DNA of 64,000 nucleotides, from positions 13,001,313 through 13,065,312 of the forward strand of contig OZ025276.1 of NCBI GenBank assembly GCA_964019165.1, in the 5' to 3' direction. The stretch comes from Mastigias papua. Lineage: Eukaryota; Cnidaria; Scyphozoa; Rhizostomeae; Mastigiidae. The translations under genes and the position numbers were made by a program. How positions within the stretch are numbered: position 1 is the stretch's first letter; every line of letters starts with the position of its first letter. The notes beneath the pieces were generated by a model, which saw nothing but the letters and a program-made list of their open reading frames with translations, was not told where the DNA came from and ran no database searches. Below are positions 40,701-64,000 of the stretch, piece by piece.

Positions 40701-42116
40701 GTGAGTGAGTGAGAGTGAATGAGCGAGTGAGTCAGTTAGATAGTTGGCGAGTCAATCAGTCAGCTGGTCAGAACGTCAGTGAATAAATGATCGAATGAGT
40801 GAGTGAGTGAGTGAGTGAGTGAGTGAGTGAGTGAGTGAGTGAGTGAGTAGGCCAATTAGTCAATCAATCAGTCGGTATGTATAACTACTTCGCATAGAGC
40901 TATTTGCGGGGATCATCAAGGGTTTTTGTAATATTGCTAAATGCCACATTTTAGGTCATTGACGAAGAGGAAGAACTAAAAGCAATGCAGGCCAAGAAGA
41001 AAGGCAAAAAGCCAGTGAAAGGCCCAGCAAAATATCCTCAAGGGGTTCGAAGGAACCAAGTGCGGTTGATGGATTCGGACTCAATACCTAATGACTTAGA
41101 AGAAGATAAGAAGCTGCTCTTATCAGGTAGAAGTTTCAGATTTGAGTTGAAGAAATATCATTGGATATCAGTGTTAAAAAATTAAATGACATGGTGCGTT
41201 TAAGTGTTTATGTTACTTCAGTGAAAAATCAAGCTCAGCAGATCAGGCTGCAGTTCTGCCTAGTAACGGTTGGGACAACGGAGTGGCTTGAGTGTGCCCG
41301 ACTCATTCGCCTTATCTAAACAATTTGCAGGCGACCACTGAACTTAAGGCCAGCCTAGGCCCCGTAAGGGGAGTAACGGTAAGAACGAACAAACGAATCA
41401 ACGAATCAACGATGATGATGACGTTGATGATGATGCTAATGATTGTTATTTTTACCGTTGTTGTGGCAATTGTCGTTGTACTGTAACCTTGTAATCGTTT
41501 CTTCTGTCAAATGCTGCTTTCTATATTTTTCAATTATTTATGTTCAATGGCCTCAATACTATGCGCCCTTTTACGCCTTTCGGGTACTTTGAACTGCCCC
41601 CTTCGGAACCTTTTAGCTCTGCAAATATGCATGCCTAACCCCTGTTGATTGTTGCCAACAGATGACGCCATTGCGAACCTCTTCAAAGGAAACGACCGAC
41701 GCACAGTTGTAACAGGGGGCAAAGATGACGAACTGATATTCAATAAAATGCAGATGTACGACAGGGATCCCGGTCTGCTTGGCTTTGAACAATTGACCGG
41801 TATGAGTGACTCACCAGAAGTGAGAAGCTTTGGAACGGACGACTCCCAAAGCTCAGAGGTTTTCGGATATGATAGAAACATAGAAAATATAGAGAGTAAC
41901 ATACACCAGGACAATGTGAAGAGAATGGGCCTATCTTACCAGGACCCAAGAGTGCAGGTGCAACAAGAGGAAACCGGATCGCAACGTGTCCAGGTTAGCA
42001 ATGGTTATCAAGAAGCCTTTATACCCGGATTAAATCCGGCCACGAATAGAGTAAGCTCTGGACAATTTTTAGAGTGGTCACTAACTTTCTACGGGACCGG
42101 ACCTGAGGAGGACTGA
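28796..42116 (+). CDS. PCSK1: proprotein convertase, PC1/3-PC2 type
   Basis: Secretory-pathway subtilisin-like endoprotease that would cleave prohormones at basic sites; PC1/3-like by sequence, so the symbol is approximate. Exons: 28796-29134, 31498-31602, 32753-32842, 34256-34364, 34959-34996, 35624-35697, 35989-36077, 37014-37186, 37722-37943, 38609-38709, 39225-39446, 40072-40459, 40955-41126, 41662-42116; all phases join to 2577 nt, 858 residues plus stop. Seen: signal peptide (about 1-25); prodomain with TNSWAVQL; internal site RKRSRR/S at 134; ILWAEQQ, then RRRK at 160-163 before [11 protein letters not shown]; catalytic Asp213 (VLDDG), His253 (HGTRC), Ser430 (GTSSAAP); oxyanion Asn354 (ATGNGG), unlike PC2's Asp; P-domain RGD at 562-564 and [12 protein letters not shown]. 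About 200 charged residues (638-840) precede a terminal [12 protein letters not shown]. No transmembrane or Cys-rich tail. The exon 6 donor is TG/GTTGGT. Confidence 0.93.
29135..31497 (+). other. convertase intron 1
   Basis: The first intron splits the prodomain after GFHNVGQ (donor CAG/GTAAGG, acceptor TTTTTAG/ATT). A readthrough frame continues from exon 1 to about 29290 but is not needed. I see no nested gene in the 2.4 kb. Confidence 0.8.
33121..33500. mobile_element. candidate Tigger-like MITE
   Basis: The left end ACAGTCATCCCTCGTTTTAC and a right end around ATATAGCTAGGGACCA resemble the CAGTCATCCCTCG termini of Tigger-type elements in inverted orientation. Internal AATCCGCGAAACAG also fits. 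The ends have diverged, so the borders are approximate. It lies in a convertase intron. Confidence 0.45.
36515..36750. repeat. dispersed repeat, copy 2
   Basis: Partner of 19581-19790: AGGATATAGCTTGGAATAAG, then TCAGATTTAGAAATAGAAGA, then AAAAATACAAT and AAGAAAAAG. It lies in a convertase intron. Confidence 0.6.
38002..38195. mobile_element. hAT-type MITE with 8-bp target duplication
   Basis: The ends CAGGGGTCTAAAACTC and GAGTTTGAGACCCCTG are inverted repeats of 16 bp with one mismatch. The element is flanked on both sides by the identical 8-mer CTCTAGAG (37994-38001 and 38196-38203). CAGGGGTC termini with an 8-bp duplication define the hAT superfamily. 194 bp, no coding capacity, in the convertase intron between exons 37722-37943 and 38609-38709. 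Confidence 0.9.
40540..40860. repeat. GAGT tetranucleotide array
   Basis: Three blocks of GAGT repeats separated by GCGG/GCGA and GTCA-rich degenerate units, in the convertase intron between exons ending 40459 and starting 40955. The block GAATAA-TGATCGAATGAGTGAG recurs at about 40645 and 40785, showing higher-order duplication. Confidence 0.9.
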
Positions 42117-43142
42117 GGTTATATCATATGGATATTATTTATAATTTTTAAATTTTGCGAAAGTAGCTATTGTTCACATGTGTAAAGAAGGGCATGCTTC
42201 TTTGTGAAAAGGTTACTTTGAAGATATGCAATAAGTAATTGCCGGCTGCGTCACCACTGTAGGAAAGTTGGCATCTTTGGTAAATAGTAGGGACTTTAAA
42301 TGGTGTATCAAAACGTTCCGTGCTATTAATCCTTAGCTTACGAGGCGGGTTGTGGTGGGGCTGGGGCTGCAGTTGGACATAAATCCATTTCAGTGGGGCA
42401 AGTTCTTAAGAGAAAAGTGTAGCTTTTGTGGCTAGCGTAATATGTTATTCTCTGTAGTTCTCATTTTAACTATGTTGTTATTACATGCGTCATAGGCCTA
42501 ATGAACGATGGGAAGAAATCTAGCTGTAGTCATTAAGGTTATAATGATTTGTTGGCTATTGGCTTTTTCATGTAATAAATTCTGAAGTTCCCAACACAGA
42601 GCGTTCTAAACAATTGTGAACTTAAAAGTAGTTCATCTACAAAGCCGAGGATGTCAAGACCAGTAGGAATGCGTTTTAACTATAGACCCGCAAGGAATAG
42701 CTCTAGAGACAACCTTAGATGGCAGAAATAACCTGAGAATTACAGCCCGATTTAACATACGTATGTTGAATTGAGTTCCCACTTGGACGTAATACCAACA
42801 CAGGGTATCTCTCTCACGAAGACATGCTCTCTAAGACTGCTTCCTACAAGCAACATTAGGTCAATGTCAGCGTGATCCAGGCGGAGAGTAACTGAGAAAC
42901 AGATGAGCATTAGTAAATGATGTATGTGCACATCCACATCCATAGCATTTTAGTGAGCTTTAGAGTTTTTAGGACAAATAGGTTACCGACAAGCTTTCAT
43001 ATCCAGAAGCAGTAGCTCTCAATATGCAAGAGAATTGCAGTCAACAACGCTGAGGAATTTTAACAGCAACAATTTTAACTGTTTAACAAAAACTACCTAG
43101 GATAGTGGGACATACATAGACATATATGTATGCGTATAAATA

Positions 43143-43196
<54 letters not shown>
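43143..43196. repeat. TA microsatellite
   Basis: TA array of about 54 bp followed by an AAAAT run, immediately before the hairpin at 43270-43398. Confidence 0.95.
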
Positions 43197-43199
<3 letters not shown>

Positions 43200-43269
43200 A
43201 AATAAAATAAAATAAAATGAAATACAGTCGGATCTCCAAAACCGTAGTGCTCAATCCCAGGAGAAGAGC

Positions 43270-43398
43270 ATAAATATTTGCAGAACACTGGTCAGAAAAG
43301 ACATAGCAGCTTAGTCAGTACTAATAGTTCAACATTGAAACTATTAGTACTGAATAAGCTGTTGTGTCTTTTCTGACCAGTATTCTGCAAATGTTTAT
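43270..43398. repeat. 60-bp-arm hairpin beside TA arrays
   Basis: The left arm 43270-43329 and right arm 43339-43398 are reverse complements at about 55 of 60 positions with a 9-bp loop. The core is CTGGTCAGAAAAGACA paired with TGTCTTTTCTGACCAG. TA arrays lie on both sides. It looks like a fold-back MITE; a transcript would form a long pre-miRNA-like stem. Confidence 0.85.
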
Positions 43399-43425
43399 AC
43401 ATATATATATAAATATATAAGCATT

Positions 43426-43567
<142 letters not shown>

Positions 43568-44385
43568 TTTAGAGCTACATATATAAAAATTGAATTTTAC
43601 ACTATGATGTATATATTTATTGAATAAAATTAAAGTTTTTGATATTCAGTTTGCTTTTCCAATTTTTCCTTGCTCCCACATCTAATCGTGTTGAACAGTG
43701 GAACAATGTGAGGTTGTAAGCCTGATTATTCAATCGGAGCGAGTTTAAAATCCAAACTGATAAAAGCCTGAACTTCTGTACATGCATAGAAATAATATGC
43801 AAGCTTAAATATATAATTTTAACCTTTAAAGTATATCTGGTTAGATTTTCATAGACTTTTTGTAACTTTGTAATTCGTTTTACCGTAGCATGAAGAAGGA
43901 CTTAAGACTAAAGTTTGAACCCCAATCGTTAAATAGCCATGAATAACATTTTGCAGGTTGGTTTGCAGTTACTGGGTATTGTTGCAAGATTACTACATAC
44001 TCTATAGGGGAAACAGTTTTGGGTGCTGTGCGCTAACATAATGGGTGCCTGTACTATCCTACACATCAGTTGAAAGTCCCATATTTGAAATTTGCTAAGT
44101 TTCCACTCTGTCCTGTTAACCTGCCGTAACCTTCTGTTTAGAAGGTGGACAGTAACTAGGTATATATAGATGGCTGATAGAATTAGACAGAAATCTGACA
44201 GCTACCTAATATTAACCGCCAAACCTTGATCTGGAATGAGAATTTTGCTGCACTGTAGCATGCAATGAAAGGAACTCTAGAAGCATGCGGTATGTGGCGT
44301 TTCTCATATTAGAAATGGGCTTGAGGATAGTTTTCGCGGGCTTTTTTGAGTTAAAGTATTATCCTGTGTTGTTTATGAGTCAAGT

Positions 44386-44404
44386 GGGGGGGGGGGGGGG
44401 GGGG
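44386..44404. repeat. run of 19 G
   Basis: Homopolymer G run about 190 bp upstream of the next gene's start codon. Its length may be unreliable in sequencing. Confidence 0.95.
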
Positions 44405-44597
44405 CTAGAATGAAACGGGATCCCGAAGGTGAGCACCTATGATATGATTACCATGGCAACTTCTCTAAATGCCTACAACAACAGCAACGTCATTACATAA
44501 ACGCAAACATGGCGGCATACATACCTGTTAAGTTGTTGTAGCCGGTAAGCTAATGATCTGGTATACAAAGTCCTGCTGGTTTTGGAAGATATAAAAG

Positions 44598-58560
<13,963 letters not shown>

Positions 58561-58759
58561 AGCCGCAGAACTTCATTGAAATTACTATGTAGATTTGATG
58601 CAATCATAGAGATTATTGCTCTGATAATGAAATCCAGTTACTTTACATTAAATAGTTATGATTTGCTCTTTGCAGCTTGATCTTTTATGTTTTCCAAAGA
58701 ATAATATTTCTATGCTACATTGCAAACTAAGGTATTTATAAACGATATTTTCTTGTTTA

Positions 58760-59780
58760 CCAGGAGTCACTAATATTTGCAATTATGCTGATGATACGAC
58801 TATCTTCGCATGCTATCCAAAACTTGAAGCTATTATTAGGCAATTAGAAGCAGACGGCACTATGGTTGCAAAATAGTTTTCTGGCATCTACTTGAAACTA
58901 AACGATGATGAGTGTCACCTTATGAGGCCTTATGATATTTGGTGATAAAAGCTCCAAAGCTACAGTTACAATTAGGAATTCGACAATCTATGAAAGTGAT
59001 TATGAAAAACTGCTAGGCATGGCTTTTTATAAGAAACTAAGCTTCAGGAAGCATGTTGAAGGTTTGTGCAGAAGGGCCAACCAAAAGCTCCACGCACATG
59101 CTCGCTTGTCTGCCTATATCGACCCTATCAAACTGGAAATCTTAATGAACTCTTTCATTAATTCACAGTTTAACTATTGTCAACTTGTGTGGATGTTCCA
59201 TGATATGGTATTAAATTCAAAGTTAAATTTCATCCAAAAAAGAGCATTGCGACTGGTATGCAAAGGTAGTGAAACAGGGCATGGAAAGCTGATCAACAAA
59301 ACTTTAACTACTCATCAGCATAATCTGCAGTTGCTAATGATTGAAATATACAAAACGAAACATAGTTTGAATCCAACTTTTATGAAGGACGTTTTTACTG
59401 AAAGAATTAATCAACACAACTTGAGAAATGAAAATCATTTGCAACTGCCAGTGGCATAAACAACAGCATACGGCCTAGAGAATATCGAATACAGAGGTTG
59501 CCTTTTATGGTCCAAATTATCAAAAGAAATTACAGACTCCAACACTCTATCTGAGCTCAAAAGGAAAATAAAACTTTGGAATAGAAATTCTTGCGCCTGC
59601 AGATTATGCAAAACTTTTGTTAAAAATCTAGGGTTTTTATAATTTTATAGCTTTTATACTGTATTCATTTTGCTAATTCTAAAAATTGTAAATATGTGTT
59701 GGCATTAATTAGCTTTTAGCTATTATCTTATGTACCCAACTGTAAACATATTGTTAATAAAAATAATAATAATAAAGGTC
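58760..59780 (+). pseudogene. L2/CR1-like LINE, 5'-truncated and broken
   Basis: It begins inside the reverse transcriptase at NICNYADDTTIFACYP (the catalytic YADD box), then has a stop. A frameshifted 175-codon block (58932-59459) carries LGMAFYKKLSFRKHVEGLCR, INSQFNYCQLVWMFHD, LNFIQKRALRLV and NLRNENHLQLP. It continues in another frame with YRGCLLWSKLSKEITDSNT and RNSCACRLCK before a stop. This order is the C-terminal thumb and tail of L2/CR1-type non-LTR elements. The copy ends in an AATAATAATAA tail near 59760-59778. Stops and frame changes make it non-functional. Confidence 0.88.
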
Positions 59781-59999
59781 CATTTATGGCTTCTTCGTAC
59801 CGACCGTTAAGTACTCATTTTACTTACTTATCGGTCTATGGTTTATATTATTCATTATTTCCGATACAAGAAAAGTTATCGTCAGACGTAACAAAATCCA
59901 ACCATATTTAACGGCCAATCTTAGAAAAGAATAACAAGACCGTATATTTCTGAGATAGGTTATGTAGGAACTGTCTACGCATGCTAAAGGAACTGAGAG

Positions 60000-60262
60000 C
60001 TGTCTTTCATGTATGATGTAGTAGCCGAAAAGTATACGCGGGTACGCGGGGAAAGAGGCAAAGGAAAACCAGCAAAGAACTGGATGTCTAACAATGAAGA
60101 ATGAACGAACGTTTCTGCAATTGATGAAACAAAGAAAGCAGCTGGCAGAAAAAAGTGGAAACTTCGGATTGAGAGCAACAGAGTGCACCTACGGTCAGAT
60201 GGCTATGGATTGTGATGCTAGCGGGAAGAACATGAAGAAGAATAAAGAAGAAGAATAATAAA
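60000..60262 (+). pseudogene. possible second LINE 3' relic
   Basis: A broken plus frame contains AIDETKKAAGRKKWKLRIES, followed by a stop-interrupted tail and a GAAGAAGAATAA-rich end. The W-K block near the end followed by an EEEE/GAA tail is typical of RTE-like LINE 3' ends. Weak but plausible. Confidence 0.4.
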
Positions 60263-60392
60263 CAACATCACAATACACAGATTGGAATGGCCTATATAGT
60301 GATTGCTAATTTATGTCAGGGTTCTTTAGTCAACAAGAACTTCGGTAAATTGTATTCATGGATTGTATTCAGGTAACTTTTTTTCTTCATAG

Positions 60393-60608
60393 AGTCGCAT
60401 TAGAATACAAATTATCTACTTCTGATTGTGCCGCTCAAAGAAGGAGAAGGTCAGCGTGTTCCCTCTGTGAGAGGCACTTACAACAGATAAGCTGTACTGC
60501 ACAATGCGACATTTGCAGTTCTTCATCTAATCTAATCGAAGCTCCTTATATTAAGACAGATGTTCGTACGCCATCACTGAGAGTTCACCATTGGTCTTTT
60601 CCTAAGAC
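60393..60608 (+). CDS. isolated internal exon, Cys-rich, parent gene unknown
   Basis: 216 bp open in one frame, with a strong acceptor (TTTTTTTCTTCATAG) and a consensus donor (AC/GTAAGTACT), phase 2 in and phase 2 out. The product has a basic run RRRR followed by CSLCERHLQQISCTAQCDIC, four Cys in two CxxC pairs that could bind a metal. Upstream exon 56157-56482 ends in phase 2 and could in principle join it. No downstream partner was found before the window ends, so it could also belong to a gene extending past 64000 with the receptor nested in its intron. Confidence 0.4.
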
Positions 60609-60994
60609 GTAAGTACTGTGATTGGCTCAAAATGAATGAATCGTTTAATTGAAAGAGAAGGGGGCAGCTGGCTTGTAGATTCTTTTCGTTAAAAGAGAGT
60701 GCTTTCCTCAACTTCTTGTATTTAAAAGGTTGGACAATCTGAAGTATGCAATGGAGAACTTGACACCCAACCTATAAATGGGGACACAAGACCTTTTATA
60801 GCTTTTCCATTCCTTGCGCTGTTTGATCATTACATTTGGTGGAATACAGCACATGAGATGAGTCCAAAACAGGTGATGAAACTTCAACTTCTAGTTTACT
60901 TATACTCTAATTTTGACATTATCTGTAAACGTTGCTAAACGTAGACTGCTACTAAGCGCGTTGGGCGAGGTAACTAATAGCTTGGACAAAATTT

Positions 60995-61879
60995 ATGGTC
61001 AAGATGCCTTCGATCCATATTTGTAGGGTGCCGGCGGGAGTGATTTCAGCAATTGCGGTGCTATCAAATATAGTAATGGTCATTTCAATACTCGCGGATA
61101 ATGGCACAAAGAAGAGCTTTTATGTTATGCTCTTATCGGCTGGAGCGACGAATGCTGTAGCATCTTTACTTATGGCACCATTGACATTCCAGAGTCAAAA
61201 CGTTCTGCACAATGATGTAAATAAGAGAGAAGTGGCAAATGCTTGTTTGGCCTTTTTACTACTTCTACAGTTTCATGTAAATCTCGGTCTCGCTTATGAC
61301 AGGTATTTAGCTGTGAGCCGGCCATTGCTGTACAGGGCAGGTTTGGGGCTGAGGAGGTCAAAAAGGTGGCTGATTATTGGAACAATGCTTATCTTAGTCA
61401 TATCTGGCATCAGTGGATACTTGAATGCATCTTATCCCTCTCTAAACCTACTTCCAATTGCGGTAGGATGTGTCCGATTCATCACATTTGTCTCACTGTC
61501 AATCATATACTGTCTGCTACTTAGAGAATACAGGAAGAGTCAAGCTACAGTGACTGTGAATGATGCGTCCAGTTCAATCCAAACTGCTGCATACAAAATT
61601 AGACAAACGAATGAGAAAAACATGACATACAAGTGCCTTGGAATAACGGCAAGTTTTATCATTCTCAATTTGCCCCTAGCCATATCAAGGATCTGTTTCC
61701 CTGATGCTTGGGATTGTAGCACGTTGGGAGGCGTTTTGATAGCCATAGGCATAACCATGAATGCGTGCAATCGTGTCTTCGATCCAGTTTGGTACTTTTA
61801 CATGGAAAGAAAAAGGAAATTGCAGACCTCAAGGAATCGAGTTATTAGGCTCGATCAAGGAACTGGTAGAGATAATTAA
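60995..61879 (+). CDS. divergent rhodopsin-like (class A) GPCR
   Basis: Intronless 294-residue seven-helix protein, probably a plasma-membrane receptor of unknown ligand. Helices are visible at about residues 14-33 (LSNIVMV, with the helix-1 Asn), 43-64, 82-106, 126-145, 151-172, 206-231 and 244-268. Helix 3 ends in YDRYLAVSRPLLY, the DRY box; helix 7 has NRVFDPVWYF in place of NPxxY. Helix 6 lacks the CWxP Trp (FIILNLP), and no Cys stands at the usual helix-3 disulphide position; the helix-3 Cys lies about six residues further in. Short loops and tail are typical of lineage-expanded orphan receptors in cnidarians. A second in-frame ATG is at 61004. Confidence 0.85.
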   Translation: MVKMPSIHICRVPAGVISAIAVLSNIVMVISILADNGTKKSFYVMLLSAGATNAVASLLMAPLTFQSQNVLHNDVNKREVANACLAFLLLLQFHVNLGLAYDRYLAVSRPLLYRAGLGLRRSKRWLIIGTMLILVISGISGYLNASYPSLNLLPIAVGCVRFITFVSLSIIYCLLLREYRKSQATVTVNDASSSIQTAAYKIRQTNEKNMTYKCLGITASFIILNLPLAISRICFPDAWDCSTLGGVLIAIGITMNACNRVFDPVWYFYMERKRKLQTSRNRVIRLDQGTGRDN

Positions 61880-64000
61880 CTCAATTTTCAGTGCCGTTTG
61901 TGCCGCTTACCCTATAAATCATCATTGGTTTATTATTCATATGATTTCTTTTAGTTCTGCTTGAAGCTTTATAAAACTTGCGTTTATCGTACACAAGAAA
62001 ACGAATGTTCATGCCTCAAACATAACTTATGATGACTATATACAAACTAACATCTTATCGTGCGCTATGAAATTGACCAACCAAACACAAAAGAAATTAG
62101 CGGAAACTATTAACTGATTAGTAGGTGGAATCTGGTGACTACTACAAGAAGAGTCTGGCACTAGTGGTACGTAAATGGCTTTTGTTTCTCTAAATTCACT
62201 TGGTCCTCAGTATTTAATGGAACTATTTACAAAGCGTAATGGTCGAAGGTAATGGTCGGAACCTTTGCTCTAGCGAGACAAATTTGCACATGTCTCTACT
62301 TAGAACATCTGCGCGTCAAACCGCTTTCTGTTATCGTGGAGCAAAATTATGGAATGAGCTCAGTCAAGAAGCTAAACTGGCACGCTGCTTGACAACTCTC
62401 AAGAAGTCCATCAACTAGATGTATTTTAAGTTTCATTTGATCTTTGCTGCTAATATTTAACTTTAAGTATTTATTGTTTTATGTAATTTAGACATTATTT
62501 AGATCTTTGAAACTTTTTATTTATTTTTCTTTTCTTTTAAATCAGGAAAATTGCTAAAACATGTAGTTGAAATTCGTGTAACATGTATAAATATTTGAAA
62601 TAAAATTGAAAAAAAATTTTTAACTTATTTATTATCTTAATTTTGTAAATACTTGTTTGGCTTATTAGTTTTAGCAGTTGGTTTGGATCAGTTTCAGCAT
62701 ATTTTATTGTACATAGCTACGCTAGCGCAAACGTTAAATAAATTGCTTATTGTTCCTCAGACAGATTCAGGCAGAGAATTGTCTGTATTAATACTTTGCC
62801 GGAGATTTTTCGAGAAAAGTTTTGCTCCTTGCTTCTCCCCAAAATTCTCTACCCCTATTCTCATGATGAACTCAAAGGTCAAGTTCATCGCAAGACGTTT
62901 TTACTTGGGCACTGTTCATCATTTATGCCTCAGGTTGGGACTGAAGAAAAATGCTTATTTGGGTAATTTTTTTTGTTACCCAACCTTGTGCACTATAAAA
63001 ATAATACTTAAACAACTAATACAGAACTATCTCTCACTACGTTTCAGAATAAATTTTATTTACCTAACCTAACCAAAACGTGATATACGCAACCTTGAGG
63101 CAGCCCGAAAAATCATTTACCCAACCTATTTCTCTTCGGCCCAACCTGAGACATAAATAATGAGCAGTCCCTTAGATACACCTTGCCAATTTCGGTTAGA
63201 ACGGGGTGTTTCCATGCCATGCTAGGTAATCTTCGACTTTCATGGCAAATGCTGCACTGAACCCCTGTCAATGGCTAATACGCTTTCTTCTCGATGGCTA
63301 ACTGGCCTTGGTCCCTCCAACCATTGCCGGTTCGGTAATATCCTTGTGTAACTGTCGAAAATAAACTTATAATTGTGTTGAGGGGATGTACTCCCAATGT
63401 AATCAATCGTTTGTTTTATGAATATGACTTATGGTGTTCTTAGCAAGGGTCTCGCTATTATAATCTGTTTCCTATTAGGTTTCAGTACGACATATTTGTT
63501 AAAATATTATAACTTATTGTTAGCCATTTTTTGTAGAAAATAATAGTGCTCTAGGAAGTGAAGAGAGATAGTGGAATGGTGATGGTAGTCTAGTAATATC
63601 AAAGTTTGGAAATTTGAAGATTTCGAGTTCCTTATTAGAATTATACATATGTATAGATAATATAGCGTACCAATGGTGGTTTCTTTTACTTGGGTGTCAC
63701 TGCTACGTTACACTAGGATCAGTGGTAGTTGTTAGGTGGAGCCGGGATGCGAATGCCTCCCTAAAGTAGATTAGTGGAAAATTCCGCATACAGGGTGACG
63801 ATTCTATTAGAATAACAAGGAAAAAATGTCGGCAGATCCATCTTACAAAAGTCAGCAAATTTACCACTGATGACCCTCCTGAAGATTTGTAAAAATCAAC
63901 CATTGACTAGGACCATAAAAAGACATCATCAGGGCGTGACGAATGGGAAACAGTGCCATAGTACACCAGCCTGATTAGGACCTTTTGTGAAGGAATCAAA
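61880..64000. other. 3' flank without supported gene
   Basis: Apart from the LINE relic at 62170-62620 I see no gene. The 139-codon plus frame 62653-63072 has no family features and overlaps degenerate ACCTAACC/ACCCAACCT-like sequence near 63060-63150. Confidence 0.5.
62170..62625 (+). pseudogene. CR1/L2-like LINE 3' relic
   Basis: One frame reads FVSLNSLGPQYLMELFTKRN. After a frame change come ETNLHMSLLRTSARQTAFCY, RGAKLWNELSQEAK and LTTLKKSIN, then a stop at about 62418. SLN-LGPQYL, RTSARQ and RGAKLWN are the standard C-terminal signature of this retroelement class. A T/A-rich 3' tail runs to about 62625. Confidence 0.8.

Noticed and set aside
62653..63072. 139-codon plus frame
   Set aside because: No family resemblance or splice context, and its end runs into degenerate ACCTAACC-like sequence.

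Overview
This is a eukaryotic, almost certainly animal, genomic window. Genes have many short exons with GT-AG introns, and the DNA is AT-rich and full of microsatellites, fold-back repeats, short terminal-inverted-repeat elements and decayed retroelements. The gene content (UTP14, a LANCL3-like protein, a PC1-type proprotein convertase, a rhodopsin-like receptor) together with Penelope-like and L2/CR1-like retroelements fits an early-branching marine invertebrate. A cnidarian is my best guess, but that is inference. All exon structures were assembled by hand from reading frame, phase and splice sites.

Layout. 1-8952 has no gene I can support; it holds decayed repeats, two terminal-inverted-repeat elements and a 25-bp minisatellite. 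8953-24000 (minus) is a complete UTP14 gene in 15 coding exons (722 residues), needed for 18S rRNA processing. Its 4.7-kb last intron carries a 263-codon orphan reading frame, a transposon full of TA repeats and a LINE relic. 24191-26640 (plus) is a complete five-exon LANCL3-like gene (408 residues). It lies head to head with UTP14, with only 190 bp between start codons, so the two probably share a promoter.

28796-42116 (plus) is a 14-exon proprotein convertase of the PC1/3-PC2 type (858 residues). It has signal peptide, prodomain, catalytic triad, oxyanion Asn and P domain, but about 200 charged residues separate the body of the P domain from a canonical last-strand motif at the extreme C terminus. 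44598-58560 (plus) is an unrecognised lysine/glutamate-rich gene with two plausible 3' ends: a 261-residue short form and a 437-residue long form. 60995-61879 (plus) is an intronless divergent seven-helix receptor. A lone, well-spliced exon at 60393-60608 has no parent gene that I can assign.

Mobile DNA. The clearest signals are a Penelope-like GIY-YIG endonuclease end (48219-48557) followed by a structured 3' tail, and three further copies of that tail, two as fold-backs, three of the four beside or between long TA arrays. There are also at least three TACCGTAA-ended elements, a pogo/Tigger-type element with a perfect 36-bp internal palindrome, a hAT-type element with a perfect 8-bp target duplication, two further long hairpins beside TA arrays, and four LINE 3' relics.
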